The notes under the pieces: generated by a model
Database searches by the model: none
What the model was told of the DNA's origin: nothing
Seen by the model: the letters and a program-made list of their open reading frames with translations, nothing else
Assembly (NCBI GenBank): GCA_963764505.1
Contig: CAVXSP010000001.1
Span: forward strand, 372,001 to 436,000
Direction: 5' to 3'
DNA length: 64,000 bases
From: CAVXSP01 sp963764505
GTDB lineage: Bacteria > Acidobacteriota > Vicinamibacteria > Vicinamibacterales > SCN-69-37
Program-made: the position numbers and the translations under genes
Shown here: one piece after another, positions 17,590-25,830 of the stretch
Numbering within the stretch: the stretch's first letter is position 1
Layout of the letters: every line of letters starts with the position of its first letter

Positions 17590-20025
17590 ATGCGCTCCTT
17601 CCTGGCAGACTTGCGCTACGCCGCGCGCGAGCTGCGCCGCCGCCGCGGGTTCGCCCTGACCGCCATCCTGTCGCTCGCGCTCGGCATCGGCGCCACGACC
17701 GTCGTCTTCAGCGTCATCTATGGCGTGCTGATGGACCCGTTCCCCTACGTGGGGTCGGACCGGATGATGCAGCTCGCCCTCGAGGACAGTGCCGGCCGCT
17801 ACCGCTACCCCGGCATGACCGCCGCGCAGCTCGACCAGCTGCGCCAGGCCAGGACGATCGAGAGCGTCGTCGGCGAGGATGGCTGGAATCTGACCACGAC
17901 CGACGGCGACATTCCCGAGGACGTCGTCGCCTCGTACGTGACGCCGAACGCGCCCGGCCACTGGGGCGTGCGGGCGCTGATGGGCCGATGGCTCATTCCC
18001 TCCGACGCGCCGCCGGGGCGCGAGCCGGAACGCGTGACGGTGATCGGGTACCAGTTCTGGCAGCGCTACTTCGCCGCCGACCCGAACGTCGTCGGCCGCA
18101 CCATCCAGCTCGTCCGGAAGAATTACCAGATCGTGGGCGTCATGCCGCCGCGCTTCCGATGGCGCGAAGCGGACATCTACATGCCGCTGCAGCTCAAGCA
18201 CGAGCCCAACATCTATTACGGCGTCAACCTCAAGATTCGCCCGGGCGTGACGACCGCCCAGGCGAACGCGGAGCTCCAGCCGATCCTGCAGCAGTTCGCG
18301 AAAGAGACGCCCGAGCGGTATCCGCCGGACGCGTTCCACGTGACCCTCCGCAGCATCATCGAGATGTACGCCCGGCCGATGGGGCCGAAGCTCTACCTGC
18401 TGCTCGGCGCGGTGACGTCGCTGCTCCTCATCGGCTGTGCGAACGTCTCCATCCTCCTGCTGGTTCGCGGCGCGCACCGGCAGCAGGAGCTCGCGGTGCG
18501 GGCGGCGATCGGGGCCGGACGGGCGCGTATCGTCCGGCAGCTCCTGACCGAGGCGCTGGCCATCGGGGCGGCCGGCGCCGCGCTCGGCATCCTGATCGCG
18601 TGGAAGGGCCTGCCGGTCGTCATCGGCTGGATTCCCACGAACTCGTTCGCGACCGAGTCGGTGATCCGGATGAACGTGCCGGTCCTGATCTTCAGCTCGG
18701 CGCTGGCCCTGGCGACGTCGCTGGTGTTCGGTCTCTGGCCGGCGCTCAGCCTCTCGCGGACCGACACGGCCCGCGTCATGCAGGCGAGCTCCCGCCGCGT
18801 CATGGGGAGCGCGCAGGGACGGCGCACTCACCGCACGCTCGTCGGCGCGCAGGTGGCGCTGACGCTCCTCATGCTCAGCGTCGCGGGGGCCGCCGCCAAG
18901 GGGTTCCTCAAGCTCACGACCGCGGACCTGGGCTACGACCCGGCGAACACGATGTCGCTCCCGATTCCCGTGCACGACGGCACCTACCAGAGCTGGGAGG
19001 AGCGCGAACAGTATTTCGAGCGGCTGCGGGAGGCCGTCGCGTCGATGCCGCAGGTGACGTCGGCCGCCATCTCGACGAACGCAACGCCGCCGGCCAACGG
19101 CAGTGACACGCGGATCGACATCTACGGCAGCGCCGCGACCGAGAAGCCCGTCGTGCGCGCCAATCTGGTCAGCCCGGAGTATTTCCCGCTGCTGCACATT
19201 CTCCTGGCGCGCGGCCGCCTCTGGACCGGCGACGAGAACCGGCGGGGCGCCGCCGTTGCCGTGATCAACCAGACGATGGCGCGGCAGTGCTGGCCGAACG
19301 GCGACGCCGTCGGCCGTCAGTTCAAGTTCGTGACGATGAAGGACGAGCCGCCGTACTCCCCGGCCTCGGCCGGCGCCGACGGCTGGCTGCAGGTGATCGG
19401 CGTCGTCGCCGACGCGCGCAACGACGGGCTGCGCAGCCCGGTCAAGCCGGCCTTCTACGTGCCCTACGCGCTGAAGCTGCGCATGTTCACGCAGATTCTC
19501 GTGCGGACGCAGGTGCCTCCGCTCTCGATCCTGCGCGACGTGCGCGCCCAGCTCGTCCGCGTGGACCGCGACCAGCAGGTGATGCGCGTACGGGATCTGG
19601 AGAGTTGGATCACCGACGCGCCCGAGTACGCGCAGCAGCGGCTCGTCGCCAATCTGTTCGGGATCTTCTCGGCGCTCGCGCTCGTGCTCTCGGCGGTCGG
19701 CCTCTACAGCGTGGTGTCCTACGGCGTCGCCGCGCGGACGAACGAGTTCGGCATTCGCATGGCGCTGGGCGCGCGTGCCGGCGACATCCTGCGCATGGTG
19801 CTGTCCTCCACCTACGTCAACGTGGGCGCGGGGCTGGCCGCGGGCGTCCTCCTGTGCGTGGCCTTCGACAGGCTCGCCTCCCAGTGGGTGACCGAGAGCT
19901 CGCGCGATCCGTTGATCGTGGGTGGGATGACGGCCGTGCTGCTCACCGTGGCGGCCGTGGCCTGCCTGGCCCCGGCACGGCGGGCGGCCGCCATCGACCC
20001 GATGGAAGCCGTGCGGAGCGACTGA
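17590..20025 (+). CDS. ADOP-type ABC permease (MacB_PCD plus FtsX domains)
   Basis: An 811-residue duplicated permease of the acidobacterial ADOP group. The first helix follows FALTAILSLALGIGATTVVF, then a periplasmic MacB core (about 45-260), an FtsX three-helix block with LLVRGAHRQQELAVRAAIGA, a second periplasmic core and a second FtsX block with GVAARTNEFGIRMALGARAG. It lacks the N-terminal cytoplasmic prefix domain seen in the other ADOP permease at 25831-28468. Family knowledge: MacB-like mechanotransmission of substrates across the envelope; partner ATPases are usually encoded elsewhere. It starts 68 bp after the ECF sigma factor gene with GGGAG before the ATG, so it may belong to that regulon. 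Confidence 0.9.
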   Translation: MRSFLADLRYAARELRRRRGFALTAILSLALGIGATTVVFSVIYGVLMDPFPYVGSDRMMQLALEDSAGRYRYPGMTAAQLDQLRQARTIESVVGEDGWNLTTTDGDIPEDVVASYVTPNAPGHWGVRALMGRWLIPSDAPPGREPERVTVIGYQFWQRYFAADPNVVGRTIQLVRKNYQIVGVMPPRFRWREADIYMPLQLKHEPNIYYGVNLKIRPGVTTAQANAELQPILQQFAKETPERYPPDAFHVTLRSIIEMYARPMGPKLYLLLGAVTSLLLIGCANVSILLLVRGAHRQQELAVRAAIGAGRARIVRQLLTEALAIGAAGAALGILIAWKGLPVVIGWIPTNSFATESVIRMNVPVLIFSSALALATSLVFGLWPALSLSRTDTARVMQASSRRVMGSAQGRRTHRTLVGAQVALTLLMLSVAGAAAKGFLKLTTADLGYDPANTMSLPIPVHDGTYQSWEEREQYFERLREAVASMPQVTSAAISTNATPPANGSDTRIDIYGSAATEKPVVRANLVSPEYFPLLHILLARGRLWTGDENRRGAAVAVINQTMARQCWPNGDAVGRQFKFVTMKDEPPYSPASAGADGWLQVIGVVADARNDGLRSPVKPAFYVPYALKLRMFTQILVRTQVPPLSILRDVRAQLVRVDRDQQVMRVRDLESWITDAPEYAQQRLVANLFGIFSALALVLSAVGLYSVVSYGVAARTNEFGIRMALGARAGDILRMVLSSTYVNVGAGLAAGVLLCVAFDRLASQWVTESSRDPLIVGGMTAVLLTVAAVACLAPARRAAAIDPMEAVRSD

Positions 20026-20115
20026 GAGTTTTCCACAGTAGGGGGACGGGTCTCGATCTGTGGAAAACTCGGCTCGACCGACCGAGTTTTCCACAGATCG
20101 AGACCCGTCCCCCTA
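20026..20115. repeat. Nested palindromic repeat with a perfect 34-bp hairpin
   Basis: Bases 20039-20072 and 20082-20115 are exact reverse complements (34 of 34) around a 9-base loop. The outer end of the stem begins TAGGGGGACGGG and the inner end is GAAAACTCGG. A third copy of the inner block GAGTTTTCCACAG stands at 20026-20038, so the region reads as a 45-bp palindromic unit (20026-20070) followed by an inverted copy whose end is cut off where the 115-bp element begins. It sits directly 3' of the ADOP permease and could act as a terminator or be a REP-type element. Confidence 0.85.
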
Positions 20116-20118
20116 CAG

Positions 20119-20233
20119 CGGTTTCGGGAATCGTGTCGTGCGCTGTTGGCCCTCACTCGCGATCTCGCGCGCCACCAAAGCGGCGCGCTGCTCGAATTCG
20201 GGCCTACAGCCCACGACACGATTCCCGAAACCG
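20119..20233 (+). repeat. 115-bp inverted-repeat element, copy 1 (MITE/REP-like)
   Basis: The ends are perfect 22-bp inverted repeats beginning CGGTTTCGGGAATCGTGTCG (20119-20140 against 20212-20233), and imperfect pairing continues inward. A second copy in opposite orientation lies at 37738-37852, with two mismatches over 115 bp by my alignment. No target-site duplication is obvious. The element ends 2 bp before the stop codon of the cytochrome gene on the other strand. No functional ORF is contained, so it would depend on an outside transposase. Confidence 0.85.
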
Positions 20234-20235
20234 CG

Positions 20236-20976
20236 CTAGCGTCCGCCCGTCGGTCCCCAGATCCGGCTGTGCAGGCTGTGGCACTCCGCGCACGTCGTGA
20301 CGAGCGTCGCGTAGTGATCGGCCCGCTGTTCGGGCGTCTGGTCGTCCACGGCCTCGCGGGCGATTCCATGCACGCGCTGCTCGGCGAGACGAAGCGCATC
20401 GGTCCATTTCGGATCGGCTGGCAGCCGCTCCTTCTCGAGGACGTCGGCGTCACGCAGGCGCTCGGCTCCGATCCTCCAGGACGCGGCGGACGGCACGAGC
20501 AGTCCTTCCAGCAGATCCTCGACGGCCAGCTGGTGGTCGAGCATGTGCCCGACGATGCCGCCCACATCGGGTGGCCGATCCCGCGCCACGTTCACCGGGA
20601 CGCCCAGGGCACGGTGGCAGGCGCCGCACTGCAGGAGCATGGAGGAGGCCGCGGCCGCGGCTTCCGCGAGCGTGTTCGCCCCGGCCGCGTTGCGGGCCGC
20701 GCGCTGCAGGACGGTCACGTAGGGCGTCGCCGACGGAGGCAGGCGATCGGGCGCTGGCATCCGCGCAAGCTGCCCGGCGGGACTCCGCACGCCAGCCAGG
20801 TCGCCGCGCGTGATGGCCTCGTGCACGAGGCCAACCTGCGCGAAGTGATGCCGCATCGCCGCGACGCGCACGGCGCGCGACGGTACTTGCGGGGCGCGGG
20901 CCAGGAGGCCGGAGGAACTGGGTGCGGCCGAGATCAGCGCGAGGCCGATCGCGGCGAGCCACGCCGGGCGAGCCAT
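20236..20976 (-). CDS. Exported di-heme c-type cytochrome
   Basis: A 246-residue exported protein. A signal peptide occupies about residues 1-25 (MARPAWLAAIGLALISAAP). Two heme c sites are visible: CGACH (117-121) and CAECH (229-233), the second close to the C-terminus. The start ATG at 20976 is supported by a GGAGG five bases upstream. The mostly helical sequence between the hemes suggests a cytochrome c'-like or di-heme soluble carrier. Its stop codon abuts the 115-bp element. It may accept electrons from the quinoprotein dehydrogenases in the window, but nothing links them directly. Confidence 0.82.
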   Translation of the reverse strand: MARPAWLAAIGLALISAAPSSSGLLARAPQVPSRAVRVAAMRHHFAQVGLVHEAITRGDLAGVRSPAGQLARMPAPDRLPPSATPYVTVLQRAARNAAGANTLAEAAAAASSMLLQCGACHRALGVPVNVARDRPPDVGGIVGHMLDHQLAVEDLLEGLLVPSAASWRIGAERLRDADVLEKERLPADPKWTDALRLAEQRVHGIAREAVDDQTPEQRADHYATLVTTCAECHSLHSRIWGPTGGR

Positions 20977-21121
20977 GAAAACCTCCGTCCCTGCCGAGTG
21001 CAACAGTTGCACCAGTCGAGGCGGGCGCGGCTGCGACCCCGGGGAATGCTGTCCGCGGCGGTTCGCGTGGAGAATCCCGCAGGCGTGCCGAAAAATCCGG
21101 GCGGCGCGCCCGGGCGGCCGC

Positions 21122-22024
21122 TCAGACGGTCAGCGTCTTCAGATAGGCGACGCTCTGCACCATGAGATCCCATGGCTGTTCGACGAAGTAGTTGGTGATG
21201 CCGGCGACCTTCGCGGCGGTGAAAATCCCGGGCCAGTCGAGGCTGTCCTGGCCGACGGCGACCTGGCGCCCTCCGCGGCCGCCGCCCGTCTGGCGTCCCG
21301 CGCCGGCCGGCGCCGCCGGCGTGCTCAGGTCGACCCCCTGCAGATGCATCGACCGGAATCGGTTCGGGTGCTTCGTGAACAGCATCACCGGGTCGCCGGT
21401 GATGCGGGTGGACGACATCTGGTACTGCATGAACACCGTCTGCGGATCCAGCAGGTCGAAGAGGACGTGGTAGGTCAGCCGCCCGTCCTCCACGGTCGAG
21501 TGCTCGAACGTCTCGTTGTGGAGGGTCGTCAGCAACCCGGCCTTCGCCACTTCCGCCGCGATCTGGTTGAACTCGTCCGCCGCGCGTTTGACTTCATCGA
21601 GCGTCGTCGCGCCATTCGTCGACTTGCCGTTCAGGCTGGCCGTGCTGACCTGCTGCGCGCCGATATCCCGGGCCCACGCGAGCGCGCCGGAGAGCCCGGT
21701 CCGGAGCTCCCGCATGGTGAAGTGGATGCTGGGGCACCGGAGGCCGTGGTCGTCGAGGATTCGCCTGGTCTGCCTGCCGTCGGCGAGACCGGCGGCGAAC
21801 TCGTAGCCAGGGGAATCGAGCTCGACGTTTCCGATGCCGAGGGCCTTCATGTCCCTCATCAGTCCGGCGAAGTCGCCGTCCTGGATGCGCTGCCGGTGGG
21901 GATACACCTGCCCGCCGATGGGCAGGCCGAGTGGGGCCGCAGCGGCTTCGCCGGCGATCGAGTGGACGATGCCCGCCAGGACCGCTCCGGTGGTGCTTCC
22001 CAGAAACCGCCGTCTCGAGATCAT
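21122..22024 (-). CDS. Tat-exported sugar phosphate isomerase/epimerase-like TIM-barrel protein
   Basis: A 300-residue protein with a twin-arginine signal (ISRRRFLGSTTG) and a xylose-isomerase-like TIM barrel: LGIGNVELDSPGYEF, LLTTLHNETFEH, VFMQYQMSS and RFRSMHLQGVDL supply the expected acidic and His metal ligands at strand ends. An RG-rich insert (GRQTGGGRGGRQ) interrupts the C-terminal part. It belongs to the same broad family as the genes at 7087, 44009 and 47760 but is diverged from them. Substrate unknown; periplasmic location is inferred from the Tat signal. Confidence 0.85.
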   Translation of the reverse strand: MISRRRFLGSTTGAVLAGIVHSIAGEAAAAPLGLPIGGQVYPHRQRIQDGDFAGLMRDMKALGIGNVELDSPGYEFAAGLADGRQTRRILDDHGLRCPSIHFTMRELRTGLSGALAWARDIGAQQVSTASLNGKSTNGATTLDEVKRAADEFNQIAAEVAKAGLLTTLHNETFEHSTVEDGRLTYHVLFDLLDPQTVFMQYQMSSTRITGDPVMLFTKHPNRFRSMHLQGVDLSTPAAPAGAGRQTGGGRGGRQVAVGQDSLDWPGIFTAAKVAGITNYFVEQPWDLMVQSVAYLKTLTV

Positions 22025-22092
22025 TGGCCGAGCCTCCCCGGTCGCGTCGCGACCCGTTCGCCCACACGATACCGCTTCGCCGGCCCTGGTGC

Positions 22093-22731
22093 TCAGTGCC
22101 GGCCTCCTCGCCGCCACCACGCCGACGCGAGGCCATTCGAGAGCGCAGACCGCCAGCCGGCGTACGCCTGCCGTTCGCAGGCCGCCCACAGCGGATTCCT
22201 GCGATAGACCGCCTCGATCTCGGCCCGAGACAGCCATGCCGAGACGTCGTGGTCGTATTCCGCCGCGTTCACCAGCGGGAAGGACGCCAGCGCCTGCCGC
22301 TGGGCCGGCGAGACGTTCGTCAGCTCGGCGACGAACCGCCCGAAATCCGTCGAGAGGTGCTCCATCCGGAGCCACCGCTCGACGCGATAGCGGCCTCGTC
22401 CCATCAGGTAGCTGAGCGTGTCGTCCGGCGCCGTGCTTTCCACCAGCTCCTCGCGCGACGGCATCGGGAGCGGCCGGTAGTCGGGATAGAGGCCGCCCCG
22501 CGCGATCTGATGGGCGTAACTGACGATCCATCCCGGCAGCCGGCGGATGTTCATCACCAGCACCTTCCCGCGCACCTCCGCTGAACGGGCGTCGAACGGG
22601 TCGTGCTTGCGGTTGGTGGTCGGGTCGTCGGCGTGCACAATGATCTCGGGGAACAGCTTGAACATCTCCAACGTGGCGTTGCCCCCCGCCTTCGGCAGGT
22701 GGGCCCAGGCGAAACGCTCGCCGATCACCAT
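22093..22731 (-). CDS. Sulfotransferase-family protein
   Basis: A 212-residue protein whose N-terminus FAWAHLPKAGGNATLEMF resembles the 5'-phosphosulfate-binding loop (PKxGxT) of PAPS-dependent sulfotransferases, here with Gly-Gly-Asn-Ala-Thr after PKA. LVMNIRRLPGWIVSYAHQIA matches the 3'-phosphate-binding strand-helix (R and S positions). No signal peptide, so probably cytoplasmic. The start ATG at 22731 is chosen because it directly precedes the PAPS-loop strand. Acceptor molecule unknown. It lies upstream of the isomerase gene on the same strand, 68 bp apart. Confidence 0.72.
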   Translation of the reverse strand: MVIGERFAWAHLPKAGGNATLEMFKLFPEIIVHADDPTTNRKHDPFDARSAEVRGKVLVMNIRRLPGWIVSYAHQIARGGLYPDYRPLPMPSREELVESTAPDDTLSYLMGRGRYRVERWLRMEHLSTDFGRFVAELTNVSPAQRQALASFPLVNAAEYDHDVSAWLSRAEIEAVYRRNPLWAACERQAYAGWRSALSNGLASAWWRRGGRH

Positions 22732-22856
22732 CCTTCGACGACCGTCGTGCAAGGTTCTCCGACAGTGATCCGCATGCCCCGACACGCGCTCGGCGCCGGC
22801 GCTCCAGCCGGTTCTGGAACTCGGATGGTATTCAAGTTGCATCTGCCCTGGGTGCG

Positions 22857-23297
22857 ATGAAAACGAAGCTTCTCGACGATCACCACGGGATGCGGACGTT
22901 TGCAGTCGTCTTCGACGAGGGCGACGAGATCGTCGAGGGATTGCTCCAGTTCGCGCGCGAGCACGACGTCAACGGCGCGGCCCTCACCGCGATCGGCGCG
23001 GTCAGCGATCTCACGTGGGGCTATTTCGACTGGGACCGCAAGGACTACCGGCGTACCGCGCTCCGCGAACAGGTGGAGGTCGTCTCGCTCGCCGGCAACA
23101 TCGCCCTGAAGGACGATCAGCCGAAGGTGCACGCGCATATCGTCGTCGGGCGGGCGGACGGCGCGGCCGTCGGCGGACACCTCCTGGAGGCGCACGTCAG
23201 GCCGACGCTCGAGGTCGTCGTCGTGGAGACGCCCGCGTACCTGCGCCGCCGCGTCGATCGAGAGACGGGCCTGCCTCTGATCGATCTGTCCGCGTGA
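22857..23297 (+). CDS. PPC/DUF296-domain protein
   Basis: A 146-residue single-domain protein. FAVVFDEGDEIVEGLLQFAR, then NGAALTAIGAVSDLTWGYFD and PKVHAHIVVGRADG, with His residues in the HAHIV strand and in GGHLLEAHV, match the PPC (DUF296, COG1661) fold. Plant members bind AT-rich DNA; bacterial single-domain members form trimers of unknown function with a conserved His cluster. No membrane segment. It is divergent from the sulfotransferase gene. Confidence 0.88.
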   Translation: MKTKLLDDHHGMRTFAVVFDEGDEIVEGLLQFAREHDVNGAALTAIGAVSDLTWGYFDWDRKDYRRTALREQVEVVSLAGNIALKDDQPKVHAHIVVGRADGAAVGGHLLEAHVRPTLEVVVVETPAYLRRRVDRETGLPLIDLSA

Positions 23298-23338
23298 GAC
23301 GCGCGGTCGGCCGCTTCGGCCCCGCCCCGCTCGGCCGC

Positions 23339-24719
23339 TCACGGCGCACTCCTGCCGTCCGATTCGACGACATCGACGGTCCGGACGAAGGCGTTCGACT
23401 GGTCGATGTCGTCGAACCACGCCACGAATTCCTGGACGAGCGTGAGCTTGAGGACGAACCGGCCGGCGCGTGACGGCGGCACGATGCGGAGGTCGCAGGT
23501 GATGTGCTCGCCGGGGGCGGCAGTCCGCGACAGCGCCGCGCGCAGCCAGCTCGGTTCGTCCACGGGCTCTCCGCTGGAGGCGTCGAGCCACCTGTAGCCG
23601 AGCTGCACGGGATATGGCGCCGCGGAGACGAAGAACGCGCCGCTCAGGTTCTCGACGACGCACGCCACCTCGATGGCCGCGCCGGTGACGAACCGCTCGG
23701 GCAGTCGTGCCGTCACCCGGGCTTTGAACGCCTCCCGCGGCAGCCGATCGCCCGATGCCCACAGTCGAACCGGTTCGATCCCGGCCTGCTGGAACAGCGC
23801 GTACTGATTCTGCTCGGCCACACGCACGTGGTTCGTGTTGAAGCCGCGCCGGACACCCTCGAGGAGATCGTCCGGCGCCAGCACCAGGTCGTAGATTTCA
23901 CGGGCGGGCACGGGGATCCGGTCGATGACACGCCACGTGTCGCGGCGGACGACCACGACGCGGGCCGTCGAGGATGGATCCGGTTCGGTTCGCGGCGCGC
24001 TCTCGCCGACGAAGAGGAACTCGTCCGAGACGGCGAGCCCCCGCGTGAACCCGTCGAGCCGCAGGGACGTGCGCGCCTTGGAAGGGCAATCGACGTCGAC
24101 GCGCAGCAGCTCGTGAGTCGCGGAATTGCACACCACGAGGGCGCCGTCGACGAGCCTCGGGGTGTGCGGCTGCGCCAGGCCGGTCACGACATCCTCGCCG
24201 GTCCGGAGATTGAAGATCAGCCCCGTCGGGTCCGGCCGGTGTTCGTTCCACTCTCGGTGGCGCGTGAAGCGCCCGAACGCGCACACGAGCAGGTCGCCGC
24301 CGGTCTGCAGCAGACAATTGACGTGCCAGGAATCGTCCTCGCCGGGCGCACGCCATACCCGGGCGATGGCCCCCGACGGTTCCATCCAGAAGATGCTGTT
24401 GGTCCCGGGCGAGACGACGATGTAGTGGGCGCCGTCCCACAGCAGATCGTGGGCATCGCCGGCTCCGTCGACGCGATAGTACCCGGGCGATCCCCTTCCG
24501 GTCGTACACCAGCAGCTCGCCGACGGGATCGACGTCGTTCGTGGCCCTGAGCATCCGCAGGAAGCCGGTCTCCGTCACCGCCAGTCCGGTTGAGCTGAGT
24601 CGGTCGATCCGCTGCATGGCCGTCCCGTCGAACGCGAACAGGCCTCCGCCCGTGGCATCGTCTCCGGGAGACGACGCGACGAGCCGCTGGGCATGCGTGT
24701 CGTTCTCGAGAGTCGGCAT
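23339..24719 (-). CDS. TIGR03032/DUF4915-like protein with C-terminal beta-sandwich, frameshifted
   Basis: Two frames give one 459-residue protein if one base around 24479-24485 is skipped. The first runs from ATG 24719 to VYDRKGIAR; the second continues YRVDGAGDAHDLLWDG and SPGTNSIFWMEPSGAIARVW. The propeller-like part contains DSWHVNCLLQTGGDLLVCAF, PHTPRLVDGALVVCNS and LDGFTRGLAVSDEFLFVGES, which resemble TIGR03032-type proteins. The end (GYRWLDASSGEPVDEP and further) looks like a Wzt-C-like carbohydrate-binding sandwich. No signal peptide is evident. Such proteins are often linked to glycan or glycosyltransferase loci, and the sulfotransferase-like gene nearby is compatible with that. The break may be a sequencing error. 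Confidence 0.6.
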
Positions 24720-24764
24720 GCTGCGCCAATCTTACCCAGAGCCGGCCGCGTCGTCGCAGCGGGC

Positions 24765-24776
24765 TATCATCGGCGA
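24765..24776 (+). promoter_or_regulatory. Putative leaderless promoter: -10 TATCAT, 6 nt before GTG
   Basis: TATCAT at 24765-24770 is followed by six bases (CGGCGA) and the GTG start at 24777, again the TANNNT-N6-start spacing. No Shine-Dalgarno sequence is present. Confidence 0.4.
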
Positions 24777-25823
24777 GTGACAACTCCGGCGGACGGCATC
24801 CAACTGGGCCTGAACACGTTCGGGGACGTGACGCTCGACGCCGACGGGCGGCCGCGGTCCCAGGCTGCGGTGCTCCGCGACGTGGTCGACGAGGCGGTGC
24901 TGGCCGATGGCCTCGGCGTCGATGCCTTCGATGTCGGCGAGCATCATCGGCCCGACTTCGCCATCGCCGCGCCGGAAGTCGTGCTGGCCGCGATCGCAGG
25001 CCGCACGACGCGCATTCTCCTCGGCTCCGCCGTGACGGTGCTCAGCACGGACGACCCGGTGCGGGTCTTCCAGCGCTTCTCGACGCTGGACGCCGTGTCC
25101 AACGGCCGGGCGGAGGTCATCCTCGGACGCGGGTCGTTCACCGAGTCGTATCCGCTGTTCGGGTACGACCTGGCGGAGTACGACGCGCTGTTCGAGGAGA
25201 AGCTCGCGCTGTTCGCGGATCTGTTGAAGGGCGCTCCCGTCACCTGGCGCGGCCGGTTCCGTCCGCCGCTCGAGGGCCAGATCGTCTACCCGCCGCTCGC
25301 GTCGGGCACCCTGCGGACGTGGGTCGGCGTCGGAGGGAGCCCGGACTCCGTGGTGCGCGCGGCGCGCCACGGTCTGCCGCTCACGCTTGCCATCATCGGC
25401 GGCGATCCGCGGCGGTTCCGCCCGTACGTGGATCTGTATCTGGAATCGCTGAAGCGATTCGGCCAGCCGAAGCGACCCGTGGCCGTGCACTCGCCCGGGC
25501 ACGTTGCGGCGACCGACGACCAGGCGAAGGCCGAGCTGTGGCCGCACTACGAGACGCTGATCAATCGCATCGGCAAGGAGCGGGGCTGGGCGCCAGTCGA
25601 CCGCGCCCATTTCGAGCGCGAAGCCGGACCGGACGGCGCGCTCTGCGTCGGCTCGCCGGCGACGGTGGCCGAGAAGATCGCCCGCACGGTGACCCGGCTC
25701 GGATTGTCGCGGTTCGACCTCAAGTACAGCAACGGCACGCTGCCGCACGATCGGCTGATGGCGAGCATCGAGCTCTTCGCGACGCGGGTTGCGCCACGGG
25801 TCAGGGAGCTGGCGTCCGCGTAA
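24777..25823 (+). CDS. LLM-class flavin-dependent oxidoreductase (luciferase-like)
   Basis: A 348-residue bacterial-luciferase-family TIM barrel. The features QLGLNTFGDVTLDADG at the start, VDAFDVGEHHRPDFAIAAPE, TTRILLGSAVTVLSTDDPVR and GRAEVILGRGSFTESYPLFG are those of the LLM family that binds FMN (or F420). The GTG start at 24777 is supported by the leaderless-type promoter and by conservation beginning at IQLGLN. Substrate unknown. It ends 7 bp before the convergent permease gene. Confidence 0.92.
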   Translation: MTTPADGIQLGLNTFGDVTLDADGRPRSQAAVLRDVVDEAVLADGLGVDAFDVGEHHRPDFAIAAPEVVLAAIAGRTTRILLGSAVTVLSTDDPVRVFQRFSTLDAVSNGRAEVILGRGSFTESYPLFGYDLAEYDALFEEKLALFADLLKGAPVTWRGRFRPPLEGQIVYPPLASGTLRTWVGVGGSPDSVVRAARHGLPLTLAIIGGDPRRFRPYVDLYLESLKRFGQPKRPVAVHSPGHVAATDDQAKAELWPHYETLINRIGKERGWAPVDRAHFEREAGPDGALCVGSPATVAEKIARTVTRLGLSRFDLKYSNGTLPHDRLMASIELFATRVAPRVRELASA

Positions 25824-25830
25824 CGGCGCG

